Assembly: GCF_029911635.1 (NCBI RefSeq)
Contig: NZ_JARYTI010000043.1
Span: 1 to 38,921 of the forward strand
Length of the DNA stretch: 38,921 nt
From: Sphingomonas sp. AR_OL41
Lineage (GTDB): Bacteria > Pseudomonadota > Alphaproteobacteria > Sphingomonadales > Sphingomonadaceae
Direction of reading: 5' to 3'
Shown here: in pieces, positions 31,553-38,921 of the stretch
How the letters are laid out: each line of letters begins with the position of its first letter
How positions within the stretch are numbered: the stretch's first letter is position 1
Position numbers and translations under genes: made by a program
The notes under the pieces: model-generated
What the model saw: only the letters and a program-made list of their open reading frames with translations
Told to the model about the DNA's origin: nothing
The model's database searches: none

Positions 31553-32549
31553 GCGGCGTACCCTTTGCCGGATCGCTCAACGGATCCGATGTGTCGGGCG
31601 AGGGCGGCGCGGTCGATGACGTAGCGGCCGGATCGATCGCAGGGGCTGCAGCTGGCGGGGCAGGATCGACGGTCGGCGTCGGTGGCGTCGCGGGCGGTGT
31701 CGTGCTTGTGTCGGGGTCGAGCAGCGGGTCATCGAGCTTGGGTGTCGCCACGCCGTGACGGATTTCCTCAATCTCGGCGGCGCGATCCTGCAGATAGACC
31801 GAGCGCAGCGAGGCATAGCGATCGGCGGCGCCGGCATAGAGCGCCTTGAGGTCGGCGTCGGATTCGACGCGCAGGTCGATGCCCGTGACCACGCCTCGCG
31901 TCAGCGTATATTCCTTGCGCGAGAAAGGCTCGGGGATTGTGACCGGCAACAACGCGTCGTCGGCGGTGGTCCCAAGCAGATCGCGCAGGGTGGTGGGGCC
32001 GATGAAGGGAATGAAGATATAGGGGCCTGGGCCGACGCCATAGCGCCCAAGTGTGTCGCCAAAGCCGTTCGGACGATGCGGCAGGTCGGCCTTCTTCGCG
32101 ACGTCGAGCACGCCGCCGATGCCGACGGTCGAGTTGATCGCAAAGCGCGCAAAGGTGCGGACCGCGCGCTTGGGTTTGAGTTGCAACACGTCGTTGACGA
32201 ACACCACCGGCTCGTCGAGATTCGAGAAGACATGGCGAATGCCGGTGCGCAGCGGCTTGGGGATGATCGCCTTGTAAACCCGCGAGATCGGCCGGAACAG
32301 GATGCGGTCGAGGAAATTGTGGATCGAGAACAGCGTGCGGTTGGCGCCCTCGAGCGGGTCGCCCGGGGCGTGGCGGTGGGTGCGCTTTGCCGGTGGAACG
32401 ACCGGTGCTGGTGCGACCGGCACAGCGATCACCGGGACGGTCGCGGGCGCAACCGTCGCCTGGGCGACGGCGGCGCCGGGCGACAACAGCAGTGCCGTCG
32501 TCGCAAGCCAGCCATGGCGCAGCAGCCGTACGGCGTGCGGGGCGCTCAG
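31542..32549 (-). CDS. mlaA: MlaA/VacJ-family outer-membrane lipid-asymmetry protein, unusual CTG start
   Basis: 335 aa if read from CTG 32549. It contains the VacJ domain: 'PLEGANRTLFSIHNFLDRI', 'PISRVYKAIIPKPLRTGIRH', 'RFAINSTVGIGGVLDVA', 'FGDTLGRYGVGPGPYIFIP' and 'GPTTLRDLLG', followed by a Pro/Thr-rich tail. MlaA removes misplaced phospholipid from the outer leaflet. The signal-peptide-like start ('WLATTALLLSPGAAVAQA') lies in frame, yet no ATG, GTG or TTG precedes it; the CTG overlaps the hpnM stop (CTGA). The only canonical starts lie after or inside the signal peptide. The tail is longer than in typical MlaA. No lipobox Cys is seen. Confidence 0.85.
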   Translation of the reverse strand: MSAPHAVRLLRHGWLATTALLLSPGAAVAQATVAPATVPVIAVPVAPAPVVPPAKRTHRHAPGDPLEGANRTLFSIHNFLDRILFRPISRVYKAIIPKPLRTGIRHVFSNLDEPVVFVNDVLQLKPKRAVRTFARFAINSTVGIGGVLDVAKKADLPHRPNGFGDTLGRYGVGPGPYIFIPFIGPTTLRDLLGTTADDALLPVTIPEPFSRKEYTLTRGVVTGIDLRVESDADLKALYAGAADRYASLRSVYLQDRAAEIEEIRHGVATPKLDDPLLDPDTSTTPPATPPTPTVDPAPPAAAPAIDPAATSSTAPPSPDTSDPLSDPAKGTPPKP

Positions 32550-33151
32550 CGCGCTGCCTTTTCGGACAGGGCGTTGAGATGCGTGACCAGCGCCTTCGCG
32601 CCGCCGGTCGACAGGATGCGCGCGAAGTCGGAACGCCGGGTGGCCAACTGGCTGATCGAATTCTTGTAGAACACGTCGATGATCCGCCAGCTGCCGCCGG
32701 TCTGTCGAAGCCGGTAAGCGAGGCTCACCGGCGCATCGTGCGGCGATTTCAGCGTCGTCTTGACCAGCCGATCGGTGCCGCGCACCTCGACCTTGGGATC
32801 GATGACGAAGCTCTCGCCCGACCATCCGTCGAAATTGTCGGCATATTGCGCGATGGTCATGCGCCGGAAAGCGGCCGAAAGCGCGGCTTGGTCGGTCGCC
32901 GACATGCCGGTCCACGCTGGGCCGACCGACAATCGCGTCATCAGCGGCAGGTCGAACGCCTGATCGACGACCGGCGCGATGCGCGCCGCGCGCCCGGCGA
33001 ATCCCAGCGACTTTCCGCCCTTCATGATCGCCAGCAGCCCGTCGTCGAGCGCCTGGATCGGCGCGACGCCGGCCTCCTGCGCCTGCGCCATGACGGGTGC
33101 CGCCACGGCGACCAGAATGGCGCCCGCCAGATGTCGGGACGAAAGGCTCAT
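32546..33151 (-). CDS. hpnM: Hopanoid-associated MlaC/Ttg2D-family periplasmic protein HpnM
   Basis: 201 aa from ATG 33151 (GGAG 8 bp upstream). A signal peptide (SRHLAGAILVAVAAPVMAQA) gives a periplasmic product. The MlaC fold is visible in 'VVDQAFDLPLMTRLSVGPAW', 'FRRMTIAQYADNFDGWSGE' and 'IDVFYKNSISQLATRRSDF'. HpnM is the hopanoid-locus version of the phospholipid shuttle MlaC. The frame is open far upstream of 33151, but those codons do not look like protein. It is coupled to mlaA, and divergent from ispH. Confidence 0.88.
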   Translation of the reverse strand: MSLSSRHLAGAILVAVAAPVMAQAQEAGVAPIQALDDGLLAIMKGGKSLGFAGRAARIAPVVDQAFDLPLMTRLSVGPAWTGMSATDQAALSAAFRRMTIAQYADNFDGWSGESFVIDPKVEVRGTDRLVKTTLKSPHDAPVSLAYRLRQTGGSWRIIDVFYKNSISQLATRRSDFARILSTGGAKALVTHLNALSEKAAR

Positions 33152-33258
33152 AAGGAAGCTCCGCGATGGTCGTGGGGCGTTTATAGGGGCTCGCTGGCGT
33201 TGCTGCCACCCCGTCTCGGCAACGCGCAATGGCGTGCCCGTGACGGCGGCACCGCAAT

Positions 33259-33283
33259 AGCGTTGGATCGAACGCTTTTTTTT
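33259..33283 (+). terminator. Strong Rho-independent terminator in a divergent gap
   Basis: AGCGTT (33259-33264), a 6-nt loop, AACGCT (33271-33276) and a run of eight T (33276-33283). This is a good intrinsic terminator on the plus strand. No plus-strand gene is annotated before it: hpnM starts leftward at 33151 and ispH begins at 33380. It therefore implies a short plus-strand transcript (a small RNA or an ispH leader). Confidence 0.7.
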
Positions 33284-33319
33284 GTTCCGCACTGCGGCTA
33301 TCACCCATATTTCGTACCG

Positions 33320-33332
33320 GAATGAATCATTC
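33320..33332. promoter_or_regulatory. Perfect 13-bp palindrome upstream of ispH
   Basis: GAATGA-A-TCATTC is a perfect inverted repeat with one central base, located 48 bp before the ispH start and after the terminator. It could be an operator for ispH or hpnM. No regulator is assigned. Confidence 0.35.
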
Positions 33333-33379
33333 TTGCCGGGGGGGCGGAATGCTGGGGCCGGGTTGAAAGGACACCATCC

Positions 33380-34348
33380 TTGCAAGTGATCCTCGCCAAA
33401 CCACGCGGATTTTGCGCTGGCGTCGTCCGCGCGATCGAAATCGTCGAGCGCGCGCTCGAGAAGTACGGCGCCCCGATCTATGTCCGCCATGAGATCGTCC
33501 ACAATCGTCATGTCGTCGATACCCTGCGGCGCAAGGGCGCGGTGTTCGTCGAGGAACTGTCCGACGTCCCGGCGGGCGCGATGACGGTGTTCAGCGCGCA
33601 TGGCGTGGCGCGCAGCGTCGAGGAAGAGGCCAAGTCGCGCGGGCTTCCGGTGCTCGACGCGACCTGCCCGCTGGTAACCAAGGTACATCTCCAGGGGCGC
33701 CGTTACGCCGCCACGGGTCGCACGCTGGTGATGATCGGCCATGCCGGCCATGCCGAGGTGGACGGGACGCGCGGCCAGGTCGGCGTACCGATCCATCTCG
33801 TCGAATCGGTCGAGGATGTTGCCGCGCTTCAGCTGCCGCGCGAAACGCCGGTCGCCTATATCACCCAGACCACGCTCAGCGTCGATGATACGCGCGACAC
33901 GATCGAGGCGCTGCATGCGCGCTTCGATGACGTGCTCGGCCCCGACGTATCGGAGATCTGCTACGCCACGCAGAACCGCCAGACCGCGGTGCGCGACCTG
34001 TGTCGCGTGGCGCAGGTCCTGCTGGTGGTTGGCTCGGAGAACAGTTCCAATTCCAGCCGGCTTCGTGAAATCGGCGTGGCGCAGGGGCTGCCGAGTTATC
34101 TCGTCGCCGATGGCAGCGCGATCGATCCGGCCTGGTTCGAAGGCATCGACGCCGTCGGTCTGACGGCGGGCGCCTCCGCCCCCGACGAACTGGTAGAAAG
34201 CGTCATCACCGCGCTGCGCCGGATTGCACCGGTTACCGTGTCCGAACTCGATGGCGTGGAGGAAAGGCTGGAATTCGCCTTGCCGCGCGAGTTAAGAGAC
34301 GTCCCCCCGCAACAGGCGCACATTGCCGCGCGCGTTGCGGCGAACTAG
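33380..34348 (+). CDS. ispH: 4-hydroxy-3-methylbut-2-enyl diphosphate reductase
   Basis: 322 aa from TTG 33380, selected because GAAAGG lies 9 bp upstream. A cytoplasmic [4Fe-4S] enzyme for the last MEP step, giving IPP and DMAPP. The three cluster ligands are Cys12 ('RGFCAGV'), Cys95 ('DATCPLVTKVH') and Cys193 ('SEICYATQNRQTAV'). His40 in 'EIVHN' and the 'TQTTLS' loop (161-166) are present. Length is normal. hpnH follows by 9 bp. Confidence 0.97.
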   Translation: MQVILAKPRGFCAGVVRAIEIVERALEKYGAPIYVRHEIVHNRHVVDTLRRKGAVFVEELSDVPAGAMTVFSAHGVARSVEEEAKSRGLPVLDATCPLVTKVHLQGRRYAATGRTLVMIGHAGHAEVDGTRGQVGVPIHLVESVEDVAALQLPRETPVAYITQTTLSVDDTRDTIEALHARFDDVLGPDVSEICYATQNRQTAVRDLCRVAQVLLVVGSENSSNSSRLREIGVAQGLPSYLVADGSAIDPAWFEGIDAVGLTAGASAPDELVESVITALRRIAPVTVSELDGVEERLEFALPRELRDVPPQQAHIAARVAAN

Positions 34349-34357
34349 GAAAACTTC

Positions 34358-35503
34358 ATGGGCCTTCCGCTTTCGCCGCTGCTCCGGATCGGCAGCTACA
34401 CCGTTCGCCAGCACCTCAAGGGCGGCAAATATCCGCTCGTGCTGATGCTCGAGCCGCTGCTGCGCTGCAATCTCGCCTGCCCGGGCTGCGGCAAGATCGA
34501 TTACCCCGACGCGATCCTCAACCAGCGCCTGTCCTTTGACCAGTGCATGGAGGCGATCGACGAGTGCGGCGCGCCGGCGGTGTCGATCGCCGGGGGCGAG
34601 CCGCTGTTGCACCGCGACATGCCGCAGATCGTCAAGGGTTACATCGCCAAGAAGAAGTTCGTCATCCTGTGCACCAACGCGCTGCTGATGAAGAAGAAGA
34701 TCGACGATTATGCGCCGTCGCCCTTCTTCACCTGGTCGATCCATCTCGATGGCGACAAGGGCATGCACGATCATGCCGTCGACCAGGACGGCACCTATGA
34801 GGTCGCGATCGAGGCGATCCAGCTGGCCAAGGCCAGAGGCTTCCGCGTCCAGGTCAATTGCACCGTGTTCGACGGCGCCAGCCCGGAACGGCTCGCCAGC
34901 TATTTCGACACGATGAAGGAGCTCGGCGTCGAGATCACCATCTCGCCCGGCTACGCCTATGAGCGCGCCGCCGATCAGGAGCATTTCCTCAACCGCCAGA
35001 AGACCCGCCAGTTCTTCCGCGACGTGTTCAAGCGCGGCGATGGCGGCAAGGCGTGGAATTTCACCAACTCGCCGCTGTTCCTCGACTTCCTGGCCGGCAA
35101 CCAGACCTATGAGTGCACGCCCTGGTCGATGCCACTGCGCACCGTGTTCGGCTGGCAGAAGCCCTGCTACCTCGTCGGCGAGGGCTATGTGGCCAGCTTC
35201 AAGGAGCTGATGGAAGGCACCGAATGGGACCAATATGGCGTCGGCAAATATGAGAAATGCGCCGACTGTATGGTCCATTGCGGCTTCGAGGGCACCGCTG
35301 CGACGGACTCGATCCGCCACCCGCTCAAGATGTTCGCCATCGGCCGCAAGGGCGTGCGCACCGAAGGGCCGATGGCACCCGATATCGACCTGACGCACCA
35401 GCGCCCGGCCGAGCATGTCCATTCAAGCCATGTCGAGCGCGAGCTGGCCAAGATCAAGGCCGCCAATCCCGCCGCGACCAAGCACGTCGTAAACGCGGCC
35501 TAG
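34358..35503 (+). CDS. hpnH: Adenosyl-hopene transferase HpnH (radical SAM)
   Basis: 381 aa. HpnH adds the 5'-deoxyadenosyl group of SAM to diploptene, giving adenosylhopane. The radical SAM cluster motif is Cys37-xxx-Cys41-xx-Cys44 in 'LRCNLACPGCGKIDYP'. 'SIAGGEPLLHRDMP' near 77-90 is the GGE SAM-binding motif. A C-terminal SPASM-like Cys group ('YECTPWSMPLR', 'KPCYLVGEGY', 'EKCADCMVHCGFEG') matches HpnH. It forms a unit with ispH. Its last 81 bp overlap the convergent hpnG. Confidence 0.96.
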   Translation: MGLPLSPLLRIGSYTVRQHLKGGKYPLVLMLEPLLRCNLACPGCGKIDYPDAILNQRLSFDQCMEAIDECGAPAVSIAGGEPLLHRDMPQIVKGYIAKKKFVILCTNALLMKKKIDDYAPSPFFTWSIHLDGDKGMHDHAVDQDGTYEVAIEAIQLAKARGFRVQVNCTVFDGASPERLASYFDTMKELGVEITISPGYAYERAADQEHFLNRQKTRQFFRDVFKRGDGGKAWNFTNSPLFLDFLAGNQTYECTPWSMPLRTVFGWQKPCYLVGEGYVASFKELMEGTEWDQYGVGKYEKCADCMVHCGFEGTAATDSIRHPLKMFAIGRKGVRTEGPMAPDIDLTHQRPAEHVHSSHVERELAKIKAANPAATKHVVNAA

Positions 35504-36274
35504 CGCGGCAAAGGCGAGCCCGGCGCTGCGCCCGGTCGCGATCAGCGCCGGGAGCTGCGCCGGGTGCCGCGCCAGCGAGGCGAGCACCGCGCCCAGCGCC
35601 ACGCTGCCGTCGGGCTTCATGCCGACCAGCGCGGCCGGCGGCAGCGCCTGATCTGCGGTGTCTGAGATCGTCCTGACGATCGCAAAGGGCAGGCCGTGCC
35701 GGGCGGCGACGCGCGCCGCGATATGCGATTCCATGTCGACCGCGATTGCGCCGGAGCGGGCGAAGAGGTCGCGCTTTTCGGCGACGCTGGCGATGATGGT
35801 GTCGGCACCGATGATCTTTCCGAATCGGGCGTCGGGCAATTGGCTTGCGAGCCACGCCAAAAATACCTCCCCGGCACGGGGAGGGGGACCGCTCGCGAAG
35901 CGAGTGGTGGTGGGGTTGGTCGAACGCGATCTAGCCTCATCCAGCAAGGGTGCGTTTGCCGCGGGTGGCGATCGGTGACTTGGTTCTTCGAGGCGCGGGC
36001 TCCCCCGACCAGCCCCTCCACCGCCTTCGGCGGTCCCCCTCCCCGTGCCGGGGAGGTATTGGTTCAGCGTTCCAATAACGACATCCCCAGCCTTCAGCGC
36101 CGGATCAAGCGCGCCCGCCAACCCACTCGACAAGATCGCGGTCGCCCCCACAGCCGCAGCCTCCAGCGCCGCCTCCAGCCGCGCCGCATCGCCGCCGCCG
36201 GCCACCACCGTCAGCCCGGGCCGCGCAATGATCCGTGCTTCGCGCGTCAACCCGCACGCGACGAGGATCGTCAC
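35423..36274 (-). CDS. hpnG: Adenosylhopane phosphorylase HpnG with an in-frame repeat insertion
   Basis: 283 aa from GTG 36274, which overlaps the shc stop (ATGTGA). HpnG releases adenine from adenosylhopane to give phosphoribosylhopane. The PNP/UDP phosphorylase fold is seen in 'LSSGLAGALDPALKAGDVVIG' (near 48-68) and 'IAVDMESHIAARVAA' (near 165-180). Residues 73-137 are a Pro/Gly/Arg-rich block encoded by palindromic repeat copy B. Removing it leaves 218 aa, the usual family size, and a clean junction 'VVIGTLNQ'-'FLAWLASQLPD'. No stop or frameshift is introduced, so a full-length protein is possible. The 3' end overlaps hpnH by 81 bp. Confidence 0.9.
   Translation of the reverse strand: MTILVACGLTREARIIARPGLTVVAGGGDAARLEAALEAAAVGATAILSSGLAGALDPALKAGDVVIGTLNQYLPGTGRGTAEGGGGAGRGSPRLEEPSHRSPPAANAPLLDEARSRSTNPTTTRFASGPPPRAGEVFLAWLASQLPDARFGKIIGADTIIASVAEKRDLFARSGAIAVDMESHIAARVAARHGLPFAIVRTISDTADQALPPAALVGMKPDGSVALGAVLASLARHPAQLPALIATGRSAGLAFAALGRVYDVLGRGGIGGLDLGQLALDMA
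35862..36060. repeat. Palindromic repeat element, copy B, inside hpnG
   Basis: About 199 bp, with perfect 30-bp-plus terminal inverted arms starting AATACCTCCCCGGCACGGGG and going on through GAGGGGGACCGC. Each arm has nested hairpins (CTCCCCG-GCA-CGGGGAG; then ACCGCTCGC-GAA-GCGAGTGGT on one side and ACCGCC-GAA-GGCGGT on the other). The core holds TTCGAGGC, as in copy A. It is translated on the minus strand as part of hpnG, adding about 65 codons with no stop. It encodes no protein of its own, so it is probably a non-autonomous element. Confidence 0.92.
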
Positions 36275-38217
36275 ATCCCGAACGCCACATGCGCTGCGTT
36301 GGAGCGCTTGAGATTGCGATACCGCGCCACCGCCCAGAGCGGGAAATAGGCCGGATAGCCGTGATAGCGCAGGTAGAAGACGCGTGGGAAACCGCCGCCG
36401 GTATAATGTTCCTGCCCCCACAGCCCGTCATCCTGCTGCGTCGCCATCAGGTAACGCACGCCGCGCTCGACTGCCGGATGATCGACCTCGCCCGCCGCCA
36501 TCAGCCCGAGCAGCGCCCAGCCGGTCTGCGAGGCGGTCGACGGGGCAGGGGTGTAGCCCTTGTACGCCAGGTCGTAGCTGTCGCAGTCCTCGCCCCAGCC
36601 GCTATCGGCATTCTGCGTCGCGATCAGCCAGCCGGCGCCCTTGCGCACCATCGGTGCCTGCGGGTCGACCCCGGCGGCATTGAGCGCGCACAGCGCCGAC
36701 CAGGTGCCGTAGATATAGTTGACGCCCCAGCGGCCGAACCAGCTGCCGTCCGCCGCCTGCTCCTCTTCGAGATAACCCAGCGCGGCCTTCATCGCCGGCG
36801 TGTCGGTCTCGCCGAGCTGCGCCAGCATCGAGATGCAGCGCGCGCTGACATCGGCGGTCGGCGGGTCGAGCAGCGCGCCATGGTCGGCGAACGGGATGTT
36901 GTTGAGATAATGATAGCTGTTGTCGGCGTCGAACGCGCCCCAGCCGCCGTCGCGGCTTTGCAGTCCGACGGTCCATTCGCGGCCACGCGCGATCGCCTCG
37001 TCATAATCGGCGCCGGTCTTGGCGCGTGCGCGGTCCATCGCCATCACCACCACGGCGGTGTCGTCGAGATCGGGATAGTGCGCATTGTTGTACTGGAACG
37101 CCCAGCCGCCCGGCCGCACGCCGGGTTTCTCCTCGGCCCAGTCGCCCTTCACGTCGAGCACCTGGAGCGGCTTGAGCCACGCCAGCGCATCGGCGGCGCG
37201 GCGCTCATTGTCGTCGCCGCCGGCCTCCATCATCGCATGCGCGGCGAGTGCGGTGTCCCACACCGGCGAGACGCAGGGCTGGCAATAGGCCTCGTCCTCA
37301 CCGACCACGAGCAGCTTCTCGACCGAGGCCCGCGCGATCGCGCGGTGCGGATGGTCGGGGGCATAGCCGAGGCAGTCGAACATCATCACGCTGTTGGCCA
37401 TCGCCGGGTAGATCGCGCCAAGCCCGTCCTCGCCGTTGAGCCGCTCGGTGACGAAATCGATACAGGCCTGGATCGCGCGCTGCCGCGTGCCGCGCGGCCA
37501 GAGTGGCTCGACCAGCTTGAGCACCTTGTCGATGCCGTTGAAGAACATCGTCCAGCCGCGCTTGGTGTCGGCCGCCTTGCTGACCAGCCGCGCCTGCCTG
37601 CCGATATAGAGCTCGTCGACCTTCACGCCGCTCTCGTTGCGCGCAACCGGCTTCAACGCGGCGAGCACGAGCAGCGGCACGATCACGGTGCGCGCCCAGT
37701 AGGACATTTTTGACAGGTGTACCGGGAACCAGCGCGGCAGCAGGATCAGCTCGACCGGCAGCGTCGGCACGACGGACCATGGCCCGGCCGCGAACAGCGC
37801 GAGCTGGATCTTGGTGAAGACGTTAACCGCCTCGGCCCCGCCCGCGTCATGGATCGCGGCGCGCGCGCCAGCCATGTGCGGCGCGTCGACATCGTCGCCG
37901 ATCATCTTGAGCGCATAATAAGCCTTCACCGTCGCGCTGACGTCGAACGCGCCGCCATGGAATAACGGCCAGCCGCCATGGTCGGCCTGGATGCGGCGCA
38001 GGTAATTGCCGATCTTCGCCTCGATCACGGCATCGCGCGGTTCGCCGAGATAATGTCGCAGCAGGACATATTCGGCCGGGATTGTTGCATCAGCCTCAAG
38101 CTCGAACACCCAATGCCCATCGTCGCACTGGCGTGACGCAAGGGCGGCGGCGGCGCGGGCGGCGCTCGCATCGGCGGCGCTGACGATATCGATCGGTGGT
38201 TCGAGCAGGGTGGCCAT
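36271..38217 (-). CDS. shc: Squalene-hopene cyclase
   Basis: 648 aa from ATG 38217. It cyclises squalene to hopene/hopanol at the membrane. The catalytic acid motif is 'YPDLDDTAVV' (Asp-Leu-Asp-Asp at 383-386, the usual DxDD). Several QW repeats of the terpene cyclase alpha-barrel are visible ('QADHGGWPL', 'QSRDGGWGAF', 'QAADGSWFGRWG', 'QNADSGWGE', 'QDDGLWGQ'). Length and start are typical. hpnE ends 7 bp upstream and hpnG overlaps the 3' end, so the three form one operon. Confidence 0.97.
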   Translation of the reverse strand: MATLLEPPIDIVSAADASAARAAAALASRQCDDGHWVFELEADATIPAEYVLLRHYLGEPRDAVIEAKIGNYLRRIQADHGGWPLFHGGAFDVSATVKAYYALKMIGDDVDAPHMAGARAAIHDAGGAEAVNVFTKIQLALFAAGPWSVVPTLPVELILLPRWFPVHLSKMSYWARTVIVPLLVLAALKPVARNESGVKVDELYIGRQARLVSKAADTKRGWTMFFNGIDKVLKLVEPLWPRGTRQRAIQACIDFVTERLNGEDGLGAIYPAMANSVMMFDCLGYAPDHPHRAIARASVEKLLVVGEDEAYCQPCVSPVWDTALAAHAMMEAGGDDNERRAADALAWLKPLQVLDVKGDWAEEKPGVRPGGWAFQYNNAHYPDLDDTAVVVMAMDRARAKTGADYDEAIARGREWTVGLQSRDGGWGAFDADNSYHYLNNIPFADHGALLDPPTADVSARCISMLAQLGETDTPAMKAALGYLEEEQAADGSWFGRWGVNYIYGTWSALCALNAAGVDPQAPMVRKGAGWLIATQNADSGWGEDCDSYDLAYKGYTPAPSTASQTGWALLGLMAAGEVDHPAVERGVRYLMATQQDDGLWGQEHYTGGGFPRVFYLRYHGYPAYFPLWAVARYRNLKRSNAAHVAFGM

Positions 38218-38224
38218 GGTCGGA

Positions 38225-38921
38225 CTATACCGCCGCCACGGCCGACGCCAAGCGCGCCGCGACCGCGCCCGAGCGGAGCGCGCCCTCGATCGTCGCCGGC
38301 AGCCCGGTCTGCGTCCAATCGCCGGCGAGAAAGAGATTGTTCCAGCGCGTCGTAGCCGTTGGCCGCCTGGCATCCTGCGCCGGCGTCGCGGCAAAGGTCG
38401 CGCGCTTTTCCTTGACGATCTGCCATGGCGGCAGTGTCGCCGGCAGACGATGCACCGCGGCGATATCGGCCCAGAAGGCGCGGGCCAGCTCTTCCCGGTC
38501 GCAATCGACGAGATGCTCGGCGGCGCTGACCGTCACCGACAACCGGTCGGGAAAGGCGAAGATCCATTCCGCCGTCCCGCCGATCACCCCGAGCATCGCT
38601 GGGGTGCCCGCAGGCGGCGTGAACGCGAAATGTGCGTTGACGATCGCGCGGAAGTCGTCGGGTACGGTCAGCCCGGGCACCAAAGTCGCCGCCACCCAGG
38701 GCGGTACCGCCAGCACGACCGGCTCGTCGGCGGCGACAGCCACGGGACCGTCGCCGAAATCGAGCGCGATAATGCGCGCGCCGTCGAACGTCAGCCCGCG
38801 CAGCCTTTGCCCCAGCGTCACGCTGGCCCCGCCGCGTGCCAGCCAGGCGAGGGCGGGGTCGACGAACGCCGCCGCCAATGTCGGCTCGGCGATCCGCGGC
38901 CGCATCGCCGCGCCGCCGAGA
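38225..38921 (-). CDS. hpnE: Hydroxysqualene dehydroxylase HpnE, C-terminal part (5' end beyond right edge)
   Basis: 232 codons are visible, and the frame is open through the window edge ('LGGAAMRPRIAEP'), so the ATG at 38905 is internal. FAD-dependent amine-oxidase-like enzyme that reduces hydroxysqualene to squalene. The C-terminal FAD/substrate motif 'LFLAGDWTQTGLPATIEGALRSG' (near the end) is diagnostic of the HpnE/phytoene-desaturase-like family. hpnC and hpnD probably lie further right. It is the upstream gene of shc. Confidence 0.93.
   Translation of the reverse strand, partial: LGGAAMRPRIAEPTLAAAFVDPALAWLARGGASVTLGQRLRGLTFDGARIIALDFGDGPVAVAADEPVVLAVPPWVAATLVPGLTVPDDFRAIVNAHFAFTPPAGTPAMLGVIGGTAEWIFAFPDRLSVTVSAAEHLVDCDREELARAFWADIAAVHRLPATLPPWQIVKEKRATFAATPAQDARRPTATTRWNNLFLAGDWTQTGLPATIEGALRSGAVAARLASAVAAV

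Noticed and set aside
35423..36274. hpnG as a pseudogene broken by the repeat
   Set aside because: The repeat keeps the frame and adds no stop, and both flanks retain their family motifs, so a translated product is more likely.
1..38921. CRISPR arrays, integrases, transposases or phage genes
   Set aside because: No regularly spaced repeat array, transposase, integrase or structural phage protein was seen on either strand; the only repeats are the palindromic elements and the short array at 14219.

Overview
The window is GC-rich chromosomal DNA from an alphaproteobacterium, most likely a sphingomonad (Sphingomonas-like). The evidence is the dense coding, the hopanoid gene set (HpnE, Shc, HpnG, HpnH, HpnM, HpnN), the MarR/branched-chain aminotransferase pair, the Mrp-HflK neighbourhood and two copies of a GC-rich palindromic repeat of a kind I associate with sphingomonad genomes. 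All taxonomic and family statements come from reading the sequence and from memory; no search was run.

Region 1 (1-20.3 kb) is mainly housekeeping: the start of hflK, mrp, a CoA-binding protein, three small Cys-containing exported proteins in a row, hom, a 2-oxoglutarate/Fe(II) oxygenase, a lipoprotein and a Bcr/CflA-type MFS pump, an extremely acidic small protein, a D,D-carboxypeptidase, a lone ExbD, a cytochrome c', a Crp/Fnr regulator, a hexapeptide acetyltransferase, an AT-rich island with one orphan lipoprotein, an RBBP9-type hydrolase, tlyA, tspO, ubiK-like, a YbjN-family gene, proC, marR, ilvE and tRNA-Gln(TTG).

Region 2 (20.3-26.4 kb) is the most unusual part. A secreted protein of unknown function (minus strand) is divergent from a tight plus-strand operon. 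The first gene encodes a ferritin-like protein matching the C-terminal half of VioB/RebD-type iminophenyl-pyruvate dimer synthases. The second encodes a protein matching the N-terminal half of VioB. The third encodes a TonB-dependent receptor. The two VioB halves are thus separate, overlapping genes in swapped order, with no amino-acid oxidase or other violacein/rebeccamycin gene beside them. This is the best candidate for an undescribed system.

Region 3 (26.5 kb-end) is an isoprenoid/hopanoid supercluster. It holds dxs - DUF2141 - hpnN (plus), mlaA and hpnM (minus, lipid trafficking), ispH - hpnH (plus), and hpnE - shc - hpnG (minus, running in from beyond the right edge). Together these supply isoprenoid precursors (Dxs, IspH), make squalene (HpnE), cyclise it (Shc), extend the side chain (HpnH, HpnG) and move lipids between membranes (HpnN, HpnM, MlaA). 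hpnG is interrupted in frame by a roughly 195-198 bp palindromic repeat that adds about 65 residues without breaking the reading frame. A diverged copy of the same repeat lies between the oxygenase and hom. mlaA has no ordinary start codon and appears to start at CTG inside the hpnM stop.
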